A stretch of DNA of 64,000 bases from NCBI GenBank assembly GCA_050734135.1, contig JBOHUG010000016.1, forward strand, positions 1 through 64,000. Reading direction: 5' to 3'. The position numbers and the translations under genes were made by a program. Under the pieces are notes generated by a model. It was not told the origin of the DNA, searched no databases, and saw nothing but the letters and a program-made list of their open reading frames with translations. Positions 23,155 to 32,262 of the stretch are shown in pieces (within the stretch, counting starts at the first letter, position 1; each line of letters starts with the position of its first letter). The DNA comes from Bog-877 sp050734135. GTDB taxonomy: Bacteria > Chloroflexota > Dormibacteria > Aeolococcales > Bog-877.

Positions 23155-23934
23155 ATGGCCCGCGCCGACGCCGCTGCCCGCCCGGCGGTTCTGGTACCAG
23201 CGCAGGCCTCATTCAAAATCCGCCCCGGGGGTGGGAGCCAACTGGTGCAATCGCTCAACCGTGCCTACGTGGCCGCGCTCCAGTCGGTCGGGCTGGCTCC
23301 GGTCCTAATCCCCACCCGAGGAACCTTGCCCGGCGACCTCTCCTGGGCCAGCGGACTGGTACTCCCGGGCGGACCTGATGTCGACCCGCTGCGCTACGGT
23401 CAGGATCTCGATCCCACCACCGAGCCCGACCCGGAGAGCGACCAGCTGGATTTCGCACTTCTGGACTGGGCCCTCCGCGAGGGGATCCCGGTATTGGCCA
23501 TCTGTCGCGGCTTGCAGGTGCTCAACGTGGCCTTGGGGGGGAGCTTGATCCAGGATCTGCCGGGTCATTACCCGGAGGCCAACCCGGAGGCACCCCGGCC
23601 CCGCGACCAGGCCGTCCACTCCGTGAAAATCCAGCGCACCTCTCAGTTGGAGAGGATCGTCGGGACGGACACCCTCCAGGTCAACAGCATGCACCACCAG
23701 GGAATTGATCAACTCGCCCCCCGGCTGGTGGCGACAGGCTGGTCTCCCGACGGGTTGGTGGAGGCGGTCGAGATTCCCGGCGACCGGTTCGTGTTGGGGG
23801 TGCAGTACCACCCCGAGGAGCTGGCGCCTGAGGACTCGGCCGCCAAAGCGATCTTTTCCGCCTTCGCCGACGCCTGCCGTCGGGAACTTCCGACCAGTGA
23901 CAGAGCCCCCGCAGAACTGGTGAACTCCGCCTAG
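23155..23934 (+). CDS. Gamma-glutamyl-gamma-aminobutyrate hydrolase-like (peptidase C26)
   Basis: A 259-residue class I glutamine-amidotransferase-fold hydrolase. The nucleophile Cys is in LAICRGLQVLNVALGGSL, the catalytic His and Glu in LGVQYHPEELAPED, and SMHHQGIDQLAP is the PuuD-type segment. In PuuD the enzyme frees GABA or another amine from its gamma-glutamyl conjugate. The N-terminus has the LPGGPDVDPLRYGQ loop typical of this family. It probably forms a two-gene unit with the aminotransferase before it and converges on ispG nine bases away. Confidence 0.9.
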   Translation: MARADAAARPAVLVPAQASFKIRPGGGSQLVQSLNRAYVAALQSVGLAPVLIPTRGTLPGDLSWASGLVLPGGPDVDPLRYGQDLDPTTEPDPESDQLDFALLDWALREGIPVLAICRGLQVLNVALGGSLIQDLPGHYPEANPEAPRPRDQAVHSVKIQRTSQLERIVGTDTLQVNSMHHQGIDQLAPRLVATGWSPDGLVEAVEIPGDRFVLGVQYHPEELAPEDSAAKAIFSAFADACRRELPTSDRAPAELVNSA

Positions 23935-23943
23935 TTCAGCCGC

Positions 23944-25104
23944 TCAGCCGGCGAGAGCTGGCTCGCCCTCCAGTTCCGGAATCCCCTCGGGCAGCGGCTC
24001 GCCGGCCGCGATCAGGCGAGCATCTTCGGTGGCGATCTTATCCAGCTCCATGACCAGGGCCGCCACCAGCTCCGCCTCCGGCATGGTGGCGATTACCTTG
24101 CCCTTGCGATAGAGGATTCCCTTCTTCTGACCGCCGGCGATGCCGATATCCGCGTGCATTCCCTCGCCGGGTCCGTTGACCACGCAACCCATCACCGAGA
24201 CGTTGATGGGCCGCTTTACCCTCTTCAGCGCCTCCTCCACCTCGGCCACCATGGGCACCATGTTGATCTCCAGGCGGCCACAGGTCGGGCAGGCAATCAG
24301 ATTGGGTCCGCTGGGCTTCTCCTGAAGGTTGGCCAGAATCTGGCGGGCCACCCGCACCTCCTCCTCGGGCTCGTCGACCAAGGAGACCCTGATGGTGTCC
24401 CCAATCCCCTCGGCGAGCAGGATGCCGATCCCCATGGCGCTCTTGATGGAGCCGGTCTTGGTGGGTCCGGACTCGGTGAGTCCCAGATGGAGCGGGTAGC
24501 GGTTTTTGAGGCCGGCGAAGAGCCGATTGGCGGCGATGTTGGTGAGCACGTCGCTGGCTTTGAGGCTGACCTTGATGTCTTCGAATCCGACCTCCTCCAG
24601 CAGCTTGATGTGACCCAGGGCGGCGTCCACCATCCGTTGGGCCACGTCTGGGATTCCGCCTTCGCCGCGGCCCCCGGCCAGCTTCTTGCGGTCGGGCAGA
24701 CTGCCCGCATTGACCCCGACCCGGATCGGCACCCCGAGGGCCTGGCAGCGGCGGGCGATCTCGGAGATCTTCTCGGGCTGCCGAATGTTGCCCGGATTGA
24801 GTCGCAAGCATTGGATCCCAGCGTCCAAAGCCATCAGGGCCAGGGGAGCGTCGTAGTGAATGTCGGCCACGATCGGCAGCCGACTGCCCTTCACGATCTC
24901 CCTTAGGGTCTCCCCCGCTTCCTTGGTGTCGCAGGTGACCCGGATGATGTCGGCCCCGGCGTCGGCGGCGCGGGCGATCTGCTCCAGGGTCCCCTTGACA
25001 TCCTCGGTGGGCGTCTTGGTCATGGTCTGGACGCTGATCGGGGCGGCCCCCCCGATTACTACCGAGCCGACCTTGATCGGCCGAGTCTTGCGCCGCTCAA
25101 TCAT
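23944..25104 (-). CDS. ispG: 4-hydroxy-3-methylbut-2-enyl diphosphate synthase
   Basis: The penultimate MEP-pathway enzyme, a [4Fe-4S] protein that turns MEcPP into HMBPP. The 386-residue bacterial short form starts MIERRKTRPIKVGSVVIGG, has IRVTCDTKEAGETLREI and HLGLTESGPTKTGSIKSAMG. It ends with the cluster region CPTCGRLEINMV then MGCVVNGPGEGMHADIGIAG, which gives the three cysteines. It overlaps the upstream M50 protease gene by four bases and dxr sits next to that, so two MEP steps are in one transcript. Confidence 0.96.
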   Translation of the reverse strand: MIERRKTRPIKVGSVVIGGAAPISVQTMTKTPTEDVKGTLEQIARAADAGADIIRVTCDTKEAGETLREIVKGSRLPIVADIHYDAPLALMALDAGIQCLRLNPGNIRQPEKISEIARRCQALGVPIRVGVNAGSLPDRKKLAGGRGEGGIPDVAQRMVDAALGHIKLLEEVGFEDIKVSLKASDVLTNIAANRLFAGLKNRYPLHLGLTESGPTKTGSIKSAMGIGILLAEGIGDTIRVSLVDEPEEEVRVARQILANLQEKPSGPNLIACPTCGRLEINMVPMVAEVEEALKRVKRPINVSVMGCVVNGPGEGMHADIGIAGGQKKGILYRKGKVIATMPEAELVAALVMELDKIATEDARLIAAGEPLPEGIPELEGEPALAG

Positions 25105-26354
25105 CGAGAGAGATTTGTGATGTCGCCGTAGGTGACATAGAGGAAGAGCATCGCTATCAAGGCTAACCCAACCGCGTGCACGGCGGCCTCGACCCGGGGA
25201 TTGATGCGCCGCCGCCGTCCCATCTCCAAAAGCACGAAGAACAGCCGCCCGCCGTCCAGGAAGGGGATTGGCAAGAGATTGAAGAGGCCCAGGTTCACCG
25301 AGATCAGCGCCATCAGCGTCAGGTAGGTGCTGGGACCAATCTGGGTGGCCACGGAGGTCTCCTCGGCAATCCCCACCGGTCCCGAGAGCCGCAGGTCAGA
25401 GGGGTGATCGGGGCTGATCAGCTTCCACAGATTGACGAAGGTCGACCCGATCTCGCTGGGCACCGTGTAAAAACCGGTCGCCAGAGCCGGGAAGATGGGC
25501 ATTGGCGGGCCACCCAGGCTGGGAACCAAAAGATTCCCCTCGGAAGCGATGTACCCCACCAGCCACTCCACCTGGAGCTGATTGCGCTTGACCACAACCG
25601 TGCCCGACTGCCCTTTCGCGGTCCGGTAGGAGACTCGGAGCGGACCCCGGTCAGAGACCGCCTTAGCCATTTTCGCCGGGGTGGCGTGGGGGCTCGGTCT
25701 CCCATTGATGGCGGTGATGGTGGCCTCGACGGGGATCTTTGGGCTCCCGTTGAGTCCGACCCAGTGCAGTTGGGGAGTGACGGTCACCTCCCGGGTCGGT
25801 CCACCGTTCCACGGCTTGAGGCCGACCTGGAGCGGTTGACCCCGGTCGGCTTGAATTCGACTTCGAATTGTTAGGAGACCGGTGGTGCGGTGATTCCCGA
25901 TGGAGACCACCTGATAGTCGCCCTTCACCCCCGCCCCGGCGAGGGCGCCTCCGGATTCGATCTGGGGGGAGGGGCCCCCAACCACCGCCACCCCGGTGAA
26001 GAGAGCTCCCGCCAGGATCATGTTCATCAGACCGCCAGCGGCCAGGGTTAGGGCCTTGCGCCCATTGCTGGCCTTGATGAAGCCGCGGTCACCACCATCG
26101 TTGGGCGGAGATTCCAACCCAGTCATCCCCGCCATACGGACGTAGCCTCCCAGCGGCAGTAGCCGAAGCGAGTAGCGCGTCTCCCCGCGCATCCGGCTCG
26201 CCAGCCGAGGACCAAACCCGATCGAGAATTCCTGGACCATGATCCCGGCCCGCTTGGCGATCACGAAGTGGCCCAGCTCGTGGATGGCAACGACCACCAA
26301 GAGCATCAGGATGATGCCGCCGACGGTCTGCCAAGTGAGGACGAAACCGTCCAT
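25101..26354 (-). CDS. rseP: RseP-like site-2 (M50) membrane protease
   Basis: A 417-residue intramembrane zinc protease. The N-terminal helix carries VVVAIHELGHFVIAKRAGI with HExGH; PDZ-like sequence lies around residues 130-270. The third-ligand aspartate motif is in NLLPIPFLDGGRLFFVLLE near residue 360. Such proteases cut anti-sigma factors or leftover signal peptides. There appears to be one PDZ-type region (E. coli RseP has two); a fourth C-terminal helix follows. It lies between dxr and ispG, the order common in many phyla. The substrate is not known here. Confidence 0.93.
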   Translation of the reverse strand: MDGFVLTWQTVGGIILMLLVVVAIHELGHFVIAKRAGIMVQEFSIGFGPRLASRMRGETRYSLRLLPLGGYVRMAGMTGLESPPNDGGDRGFIKASNGRKALTLAAGGLMNMILAGALFTGVAVVGGPSPQIESGGALAGAGVKGDYQVVSIGNHRTTGLLTIRSRIQADRGQPLQVGLKPWNGGPTREVTVTPQLHWVGLNGSPKIPVEATITAINGRPSPHATPAKMAKAVSDRGPLRVSYRTAKGQSGTVVVKRNQLQVEWLVGYIASEGNLLVPSLGGPPMPIFPALATGFYTVPSEIGSTFVNLWKLISPDHPSDLRLSGPVGIAEETSVATQIGPSTYLTLMALISVNLGLFNLLPIPFLDGGRLFFVLLEMGRRRRINPRVEAAVHAVGLALIAMLFLYVTYGDITNLSR

Positions 26355-27506
26355 CTACACCGGCACCGGCCCAAGTCGCGGTTGACCGACCAGCTCCTGG
26401 GTTTGCCGGCGCGCCCAGTGATCGGCCGCCAGTAGCTGCTCCAGTCCGAGGCTCGGCGGTGGCTCGAACGAGCGGGTAACCTGCTCGACCACTCTGGCGA
26501 TCTCCATGAAGGGTAGCTTTCCCTCCAGGAACGCCGCGACGGCCACCTCATTCGCCGCGTTCATCACCGCCGGGGCCGCGCCCCCAACCCGCCCGGCGTT
26601 GCGCACGACCTGGAGGGCGGGATAGCGCGCCGGATCAACCTCCTGAAAGTCCAGTCGGCCCAGCTCCGCCAGCTGCAGGGGGCTCACCACCCCTGGCAAC
26701 CGCACCCCGTCGCTGAGGGCCAGCGCGATCGGGGCTCGCATGTCCGCGACTCCCAGCTGGGCGATCATGGTGCCGTCGCGGAACTCGACTGCTGAGTGAA
26801 CAGCACTCTGGGGATGGATCAGGACGTCGATCCGCTCGTAGGGAATGTCGAACAGGAAGTGGGCTTCGATCACCTCCAGCCCCTTGTTGATCATGGTGGC
26901 GGTGTCTACGGTCACCTTCTGGCCCATCCGCCAGTTGGGATGGGCCAGGGCCTGCTCGGGGGTGACCTTGCCGAGCTCGGCAAGCGGCAGGGAGCGCAAG
27001 GCACCCCCACTCGCGGTCAGGATCAGCCGCCGCACGCTCTCGATGCGCTCCCCGCGCAGACACTGCCAGATGGCGCTGTGCTCGCTGTCCACCGGGACGA
27101 TGCGGGCGCCGTTCTGCTTGGCTGTCTCGGTGACCAGTTCCCCCGCCATCACCAGGACTTCCTTGGTTGCCAGCGCCACCAAGCGCCCGGCTCGGCAGGC
27201 AGCCAGCGTCGGCAGCAGGGCACCCGCCCCACCACCGCCGATCAGGACCACGTCGGCGTCCCCCGACTCCGCTAGGTGCGAGGCGGCCTCGATCCCCACC
27301 AGGACGCCCGGCGGGGGCGGTCGGTCCGGGTTGATCAGGACCGCCGTCGCCTCTGGGAACGGAGCCAGAGCCGCCTGCAGGGCCCTGGTCCGATGGCCCG
27401 CCACCGCACCTACCAACAGAAAATGCTCGGGGAAGCGGGAGATGATCTCCAGAGCCTGCGCCCCGATCGACCCGGTGGCCCCGATCACCACTACCCGCGT
27501 CGGCAT
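26355..27506 (-). CDS. dxr: 1-deoxy-D-xylulose 5-phosphate reductoisomerase
   Basis: Converts DXP to MEP with NADPH, the committed isoprenoid step. The 383-residue enzyme opens VVVIGATGSIGAQALEIISR, a Rossmann NADPH motif. It has PVDSEHSAIWQCLRG with the metal- and substrate-binding Asp/Glu, then ILTASGGALRSLPL, TMINKGLEVIEAHFLFDIPY with the catalytic loop, and HPQSAVHSAVEFRDG. The C-terminal four-helix part is present. It abuts the rseP-like start directly and follows cdsA by 65 bases. Confidence 0.96.
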   Translation of the reverse strand: MPTRVVVIGATGSIGAQALEIISRFPEHFLLVGAVAGHRTRALQAALAPFPEATAVLINPDRPPPPGVLVGIEAASHLAESGDADVVLIGGGGAGALLPTLAACRAGRLVALATKEVLVMAGELVTETAKQNGARIVPVDSEHSAIWQCLRGERIESVRRLILTASGGALRSLPLAELGKVTPEQALAHPNWRMGQKVTVDTATMINKGLEVIEAHFLFDIPYERIDVLIHPQSAVHSAVEFRDGTMIAQLGVADMRAPIALALSDGVRLPGVVSPLQLAELGRLDFQEVDPARYPALQVVRNAGRVGGAAPAVMNAANEVAVAAFLEGKLPFMEIARVVEQVTRSFEPPPSLGLEQLLAADHWARRQTQELVGQPRLGPVPV

Positions 27507-27571
27507 TGATCGAGCCTCCGATGTGAGCCCGGCGCATCCACCTTACGGGGCGCGGCCGGTGGTAGGGGTGT

Positions 27572-28384
27572 TCAGAACGCGTGCATCGCCCCCAAAAGCG
27601 AGTATACGACCGCCCCAACGAAGATCAGACTGTCCATCCGATCTAACACCCCGCCGTGGCCGGGGAGCAGTCGCCCGGAGTCCTTCACCCCCACCTCGCG
27701 CTTCAGCTGGGACTCCACCAGATCTCCGGCGATGGCTGCCAAGGCGGCCAGGAACCCGACCAGGAAGGCCGCCGGAGTCCCGATCCGGGGCAGCGCCAAG
27801 GGGAGCAGGAGACCGACCACCAAAGTGGGGGCGACCAGTGCCGCCAGGGCGCCTTCCCAGGTCTTGCGGGGACTGATTCGGGCGAAGAAGGGATGGGTCC
27901 CAAAACGTGAACCCACCAGGTAGGCCAGGGTGTCGCCCACGACGGATATCCCGACCGTCAGAAGGATCACTTCGGCGGCCCTGGGCCGGGAGGCGATGCC
28001 GTGATAGAGCAGGAGCAGAAAGCCGGGACAGAAGCCGAGCCAGGCGGCCCCACCCACCGCCAGCGCCCAGCTCTGAAAAGGTCGGGACTGCGGCGCGAAC
28101 CGCAGGGAGAGGGCCAGCCCGACCAACACCGCGATGAGCAGAAAGAGCTCGGCCTGAGGGAGATCGGGGTAGGCGTAGCGAAACAGCCAGAACGCCGCCA
28201 GCCCGAAAAGCAGGATTGGGTCGACGCCGATCCCAGCTCCGCGCCAGAGCTGCCAGTACTCCCAGAGGCCTACGCTCACGACCAGAGCAACGAAGGCGTC
28301 CACGAACGGATCCCCCAACCAGAGGGCTCCCAGAAACAGGCCGAGCAAGACCACCCCGCTGGCGGTCCGCACCGCGAGCTTCAC
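27572..28384 (-). CDS. cdsA: Phosphatidate cytidylyltransferase
   Basis: Makes CDP-diacylglycerol from phosphatidic acid and CTP in the inner membrane. 270 residues with about eight hydrophobic helices. The C-terminal signature is spread through SRFGTHPFFARISPRKTWEG, then VAPTLVVG, and VVGFLAALAAIAGDLVESQLKREVGVKDSGRLLPGHGGVLDRMDS in the sequence, carrying the family's D-x-x-E-S-x-x-K-R and GHGG-x-x-DR-x-D. It overlaps uppS by four bases. It feeds phospholipid synthesis alongside fakA, fabD and acpP further on. Confidence 0.94.
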   Translation of the reverse strand: MKLAVRTASGVVLLGLFLGALWLGDPFVDAFVALVVSVGLWEYWQLWRGAGIGVDPILLFGLAAFWLFRYAYPDLPQAELFLLIAVLVGLALSLRFAPQSRPFQSWALAVGGAAWLGFCPGFLLLLYHGIASRPRAAEVILLTVGISVVGDTLAYLVGSRFGTHPFFARISPRKTWEGALAALVAPTLVVGLLLPLALPRIGTPAAFLVGFLAALAAIAGDLVESQLKREVGVKDSGRLLPGHGGVLDRMDSLIFVGAVVYSLLGAMHAF

Positions 28385-29094
28385 CGCTGCTCCAGCACCC
28401 CACCGAAGCGCCGGACCCGGGCGGCGTACTCCGCCAGCGCCGCCCTGAGATCAGCAGCGTCGAAGTCGGGCCAGCAGGTCTCGGTCACGTAAAGCTCGGC
28501 ATAGGCGGCCTGCCAGATCAGAAAGTTGCTGGTACGCATCTCGCCAGCGGTTCGAATGATCAGGTCGGGATCCGGCAGCCCGGCAGTGTAGAGGGCGCCC
28601 CCCAGCTCGGCCTCCTCCAACCGGCTTAGATCGGCTCCGGCGGCCGCCAACTGGCGCACCCCGTCGACGATCTCAGCCCGACCGCCGTAGTTGATGGCAA
28701 CATTGAGTACCCCGGTCTGGTTTCCAGCGGTGCGCCGCTCCGCATCCCCGACCAGCTTCTGAAGCCGCGCGGAGAGCTGTTCCCTCCGACCGATCACCCG
28801 GATCCGCACGCCATTCTGGTGGAGTTCGTCGACCTCCGCCTGCAGGGTCTGCTCGAAAAGCCGCATCAGGGTCGCGACCTCCTGGCGGGGCCGCGACCAG
28901 TTCTCGGTCGAGAAGGCGTACAACGTCAGGCAGTGGACTCCGGCCTCATCGGCCGCCGCCATCACCCGGCGAATCGCCTGAATCCCCGCCCGGTGGCCAG
29001 CGCTGCGGCGAAGTCCCCGCTTCCGGGCCCAGCGCCCGTTGCCGTCCATGATGATCCCGATGTGCCGAGGGAGGGCGGGACTGGGCTCAGCCAT
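28381..29094 (-). CDS. uppS: Isoprenyl (undecaprenyl) diphosphate synthase
   Basis: A cis-prenyltransferase that elongates farnesyl diphosphate to the C50-C55 carrier for cell-wall glycans. The 237-residue protein has the catalytic-Asp motif IGIIMDGNGRWARKRGLRR near residue 14, GHRAGIQAIRRVM, LYAFSTENWSRPRQEV and the late LPDPDLIIRTAGEMRTSNFL with RTSGE-like residues. The end WPDFDAADLRAALAEYAAR is normal. Chain length is not readable from sequence. The frr gene ends 21 bases upstream in the transcript. Confidence 0.95.
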   Translation of the reverse strand: MAEPSPALPRHIGIIMDGNGRWARKRGLRRSAGHRAGIQAIRRVMAAADEAGVHCLTLYAFSTENWSRPRQEVATLMRLFEQTLQAEVDELHQNGVRIRVIGRREQLSARLQKLVGDAERRTAGNQTGVLNVAINYGGRAEIVDGVRQLAAAGADLSRLEEAELGGALYTAGLPDPDLIIRTAGEMRTSNFLIWQAAYAELYVTETCWPDFDAADLRAALAEYAARVRRFGGVLEQR

Positions 29095-29115
29095 CCCGGG
29101 AGTCTCGGTCGGGGC

Positions 29116-29673
29116 TCAAACCTCCAGCAACTCGGCTTCCTTTCGCCGCGCCACCTCCTCTATCTCCTCGACAAACGAGTCCGTGACTTTCTGGAGCTGG
29201 ACCTGGGCCCGCTGGGCCTGGTCCATCGAGATCTCCTTTTCGTGCTCCAGGCCCCGCAGTTGCTCCAGGTCGTCGCGGCGGATGTTGCGCACCGCCACCC
29301 GGGCCTCCTCGGCCCGATGCTTGACCATCTGCACGAACTCCTTGCGCCGCTCCTCGTTGAGGGGCGGTACCGGCAGCCTTATCAGCTGGCCGTCGTTGGC
29401 GGGGTTGAGGCCCAGTTCGCTGCGCCGCAGTACCTTCTCGATGGCTGCGATGTTGTTCCGGTCCCAGGGTTGGATCAGGAGCAGATGGGCTTCCGGGGCC
29501 GAGATGCTGGCGACCTGATTGAGCGGCATGTGGCTGTCGTACACCTCAACCTGCAGATGCTCGATCAGGGCTGGGCTCGCCCGACCGGTGCGAATGGAGC
29601 TCAGCTCTCGCTGCAGCGCGTCGACACTCTTGGCCATCCGGCGTTGAGTCTCCCGGAGCAGATCGTCACTCAC
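29116..29673 (-). CDS. frr: Ribosome recycling factor
   Basis: Splits post-termination ribosomes with EF-G. The 185-residue product is the standard length: it starts MSDDLLRETQRRMAKSVDAL, followed by LSSIRTGRASPALIEHLQV, then VASISAPEAHLLLIQPWD and NRNNIAAIEKVL-type residues in the hinge. RIPVPPLNEERRKEF-like (here RLPVPPLNEERRKEFVQ) and the second long helix follow. The start overlaps the pyrH stop by four bases, as in many bacteria. Confidence 0.96.
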   Translation of the reverse strand: MSDDLLRETQRRMAKSVDALQRELSSIRTGRASPALIEHLQVEVYDSHMPLNQVASISAPEAHLLLIQPWDRNNIAAIEKVLRRSELGLNPANDGQLIRLPVPPLNEERRKEFVQMVKHRAEEARVAVRNIRRDDLEQLRGLEHEKEISMDQAQRAQVQLQKVTDSFVEEIEEVARRKEAELLEV

Positions 29674-30455
29674 GGTGATGGTGCCTGGTCGGAAACCAGC
29701 GACCCCACCGCCTCGCCGCGGACCGCCCGGGCGATGTTGCCGGGGCTGAAGAGGTCAACGACCAGTAGCGGCAGCCGGTTGTCCATGCAGAGCGTGATGG
29801 CGGTGTTATCCATCACCTGCAGTCGGAGGTTGAGCACCTCCATGTAGGTCAGATGAGGTAGTCGAGTGGCGGCGGGATCAACCTCAGGGTCGGCGCTGTA
29901 GATACCGTCGACCCGGGTCGCCTTGATAAGTAGATCGGCCCCGATCTCAGCCGCTCGCAGCGCCGCCGGGGTGTCGGTGGTGAAGAACGGGTTGCCAGAC
30001 CCCGCGCAGAACACCACCACCCTGCCCTTTTCCAGGTGGCGGATGGCCCTTCCCCGGATGTACGGTTCCGCAACCTGATGCATCTCGATCGCGGTCAGCA
30101 CCCGGGTAGGCATGCCATGGGCCTCGAGCGCGTCCCTGAGCGCCAGGGCATTGATGACTGTGCCCAGCATCCCCATTAGGTCGGCGGTGACTCGATTCAT
30201 CCCGCGCTGGGCGCCCGCAAGACCGCGGAAGATGTTGCCTCCGCCGACCATTACCGCGATCTCGGTACCCAGCGCGTGAGCTCCTTTGAGCTCCTTCGCG
30301 ACCACATCCAGCACATCGGGGTCGATTCCGAACTCGCCGTCGCCGACTAGGGCCTCGCCGCTTATCTTGATCACCACCCGCCGGTAGTGCGGCAGTACCT
30401 CTGGCTCGGAGCTCACCGCCGCTCCAGTCAGTTCGGTGAACGGCTCAAGCGTCAT
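29670..30455 (-). CDS. pyrH: UMP kinase
   Basis: Phosphorylates UMP to UDP using ATP. The 261-residue amino-acid-kinase-fold enzyme has RRVVIKISGEALVGDGEFGI near residue 26, the GGGN phosphate loop in VMVGGGNIFRGLAG, DLMGMLGTVINALALRDAL, FCAGSGNPFFTTDTPAALRA and the late VMDNTAITLCMDNRLPL. The N-terminus is about 20 residues longer than usual, so a later start is possible. The 3' end overlaps frr by four bases; the 5' end overlaps tsf by eleven. Confidence 0.96.
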   Translation of the reverse strand: MTLEPFTELTGAAVSSEPEVLPHYRRVVIKISGEALVGDGEFGIDPDVLDVVAKELKGAHALGTEIAVMVGGGNIFRGLAGAQRGMNRVTADLMGMLGTVINALALRDALEAHGMPTRVLTAIEMHQVAEPYIRGRAIRHLEKGRVVVFCAGSGNPFFTTDTPAALRAAEIGADLLIKATRVDGIYSADPEVDPAATRLPHLTYMEVLNLRLQVMDNTAITLCMDNRLPLLVVDLFSPGNIARAVRGEAVGSLVSDQAPSP

Positions 30456-31083
30456 CCGCTTGACCCCCGTCGGTCAACCCCTTTCCCAGCTCGAAGCGGG
30501 CGAAGCGGGAAACGGTTACGTTCTCCTTGGTGGAGGAGCTCACCTCCTGGATCACCTCGCTGACCCGGCGTGGCTTGGATCCTTCGTCGCGGAGCCAGGC
30601 CTGGTCGTAGAGGCATGCCTCCTCATAGAACTTGCGAAGCCGACCCTCGACGATCTGGTCCATGCGGTCAGCTGCCTTGCCTTCGCGCTCCGCCTGTTGC
30701 CGGTAGACAACCCTCTCCCGCTCCAATTCGACAGCTGGGACGGACTCCCGGCTGACCCAGCGCGGCGATCTCCCGGCGATCTGGATCGCCAAGTTGTGCA
30801 CCAAGGCCTTGAACTCATCGGTGCGGGCCACGAAATCGGTCTCGCAGTTAACCTCCACCAGTACCCCGATCCGGCCGTCGTGGATGTACGCGTCTACCTG
30901 GCCTTCCCGGGTCTGGCGCCCCGCACGCTTCTGCGCCGACGCCAGACCTTTGGTCCGAAGGATGTCTCGGGCTCGCTCGAAATCGCCCTCGGCTTCGGTC
31001 AGCGCCGCCTTGCAGTCCATGATCCCGGCTCCGGTCTGCTCCCGAAGCTGGCGGACCATCTCCGCAGGGATCGGCTGACTCAC
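30445..31083 (-). CDS. tsf: Elongation factor Ts (short form)
   Basis: Nucleotide exchange factor for EF-Tu. 212 residues, the short type seen in Thermus, Chloroflexota and others (E. coli is about 280). The N-terminal UBA-like part MVRQLREQTGAGIMDCKAAL followed by TEAEGDF is intact; the core has YIHDGRIGVLVEVNCETDFV, the conserved EF-Tu contact. The C-terminal end SSTKENVTVSRFARFELGKG is normal. It overlaps rpsB by four bases and pyrH by eleven. Confidence 0.96.
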   Translation of the reverse strand: MSQPIPAEMVRQLREQTGAGIMDCKAALTEAEGDFERARDILRTKGLASAQKRAGRQTREGQVDAYIHDGRIGVLVEVNCETDFVARTDEFKALVHNLAIQIAGRSPRWVSRESVPAVELERERVVYRQQAEREGKAADRMDQIVEGRLRKFYEEACLYDQAWLRDEGSKPRRVSEVIQEVSSSTKENVTVSRFARFELGKGLTDGGQADDA

Positions 31084-31979
31084 TCCGCCGCTGCCTCGGC
31101 CGGAACGGCGGCCCCTTCGGCAGCAGGGGATTCGGCTTCCTGGACCCCTGCTGCGCTCGCCTCAGCGGCTGCCGCCTCGGCCTCTCGAGCTACCTCGGCC
31201 TCGGCCTCCGCCTTGGAGGCCGCGATCCGGGCTTCCTCGGCTTGGGCCTGCCGCTCCACTTCCGCCTTCTGAGCCTGGACCAGCTCAATCTGGTGGTGCT
31301 CCTCCAGCCCCTCCATCACCGCGTCTACCAGCCGAGTCACGATCAGCCGAACGCTGCGGATGGCGTCGTCGTTACCGGGGATGACCTGGCTGATCTCTTC
31401 GGGATCGCAGTTGGTGTCGGTGATCGCGATGATCGGGATCTCCAACTTGCGCGCCTCGGTGACTGCCAGCCGCTCTTTGTGGGGATCGACCACGAACACT
31501 GCCGCCGGCAGCCGCTTCATGTTGGTGATACCGCCAAAGTTCCGCTCCAGCCGATCCAGCTCGTCGGTACGGCGCCGCTGCTCCTTTTTGCTGAGTGTCG
31601 CCAGCACCCCTTTCTCGCGCATCTCCACCAGCTCGGCCATCCGCTTCAGCTGCCGCTTGACCACCTCGAAATTGGTCAGCATGCCGCCCATCCAACGGTT
31701 GACCACAAACGGCTGGCGGCTGCGGTCGCACTGCTCCTGAATGGTGTCCTGAGCCTGCTTCTTGGTACCCACGAAGAGAATCTGGCCGCCCTGGGCGACC
31801 GTGTCGTGAGCGAATAGGCAGGCCTGATCCAGCAGATCGACGGTCTGGGACACGTCGATGATGTGAATGCCGCCTTTACTGGCGAAGATGTAGTGCCGCA
31901 TCTTCGGGTTCCACCGGCTGGTCTGATGCCCGAAATGGACACCGTTCTGGAGCAGCTCGGTGAGCGTGGCTGCAGGCAT
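31080..31979 (-). CDS. rpsB: Ribosomal protein uS2
   Basis: 299 residues from ATG 31979, which has a strong AGGAGGG eight bases upstream; an in-frame start at 32069 would add a non-conserved arginine-rich leader. The S2 core is present: LLQNGVHFGHQTSRWNPKM, YIFASKGGIHIIDVSQT, NRWMGGMLTNFEVVKRQLKR, PDAVFVVDPHKE-type AVFVVDPHKERLAVTEAR, and AITDTNCDPEEISQVIPGND. After about residue 235 there is an Ala/Glu-rich tail of about 60 residues predicted as a long helix, which is beyond the usual length. Confidence 0.95.
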   Translation of the reverse strand: MPAATLTELLQNGVHFGHQTSRWNPKMRHYIFASKGGIHIIDVSQTVDLLDQACLFAHDTVAQGGQILFVGTKKQAQDTIQEQCDRSRQPFVVNRWMGGMLTNFEVVKRQLKRMAELVEMREKGVLATLSKKEQRRRTDELDRLERNFGGITNMKRLPAAVFVVDPHKERLAVTEARKLEIPIIAITDTNCDPEEISQVIPGNDDAIRSVRLIVTRLVDAVMEGLEEHHQIELVQAQKAEVERQAQAEEARIAASKAEAEAEVAREAEAAAAEASAAGVQEAESPAAEGAAVPAEAAAE

Positions 31980-32262
31980 GCTTGCCCTCCTAGGTCGGTT
32001 TCCGCCTCTGCCTGGCATCAACCGCCTGCCGGCCCTCTGAAGGGACCCCGGAAGGCGTCCGCCGGGCATGTGAATTTGTTCGCCGGAGTCATGTTATCCC
32101 ACGTCGGAGGGCATCCCCGGCTCGCTTCCAACCCCACCCCACCTGATCGACCCTCGAATCCGAGTTGGCCCGGGAGCCGGCTCCGGCCGATGACAACTCC
32201 GAGCGGAACTCAGCTTCCGCCTAGAGTTAGCGCACGTGGGCACCTCTTCCCAGGAGAGTGAC

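Noticed and set aside
22083..23258. 391-codon minus-strand frame opposite the aminotransferase
   Set aside because: Shadow frame; the plus-strand gene has all the PLP enzyme motifs.
31980..32069. Longer rpsB start at 32069
   Set aside because: It adds an Arg/Gly-rich leader; ATG 31979 has a strong AGGAGGG and gives the conserved S2 start.
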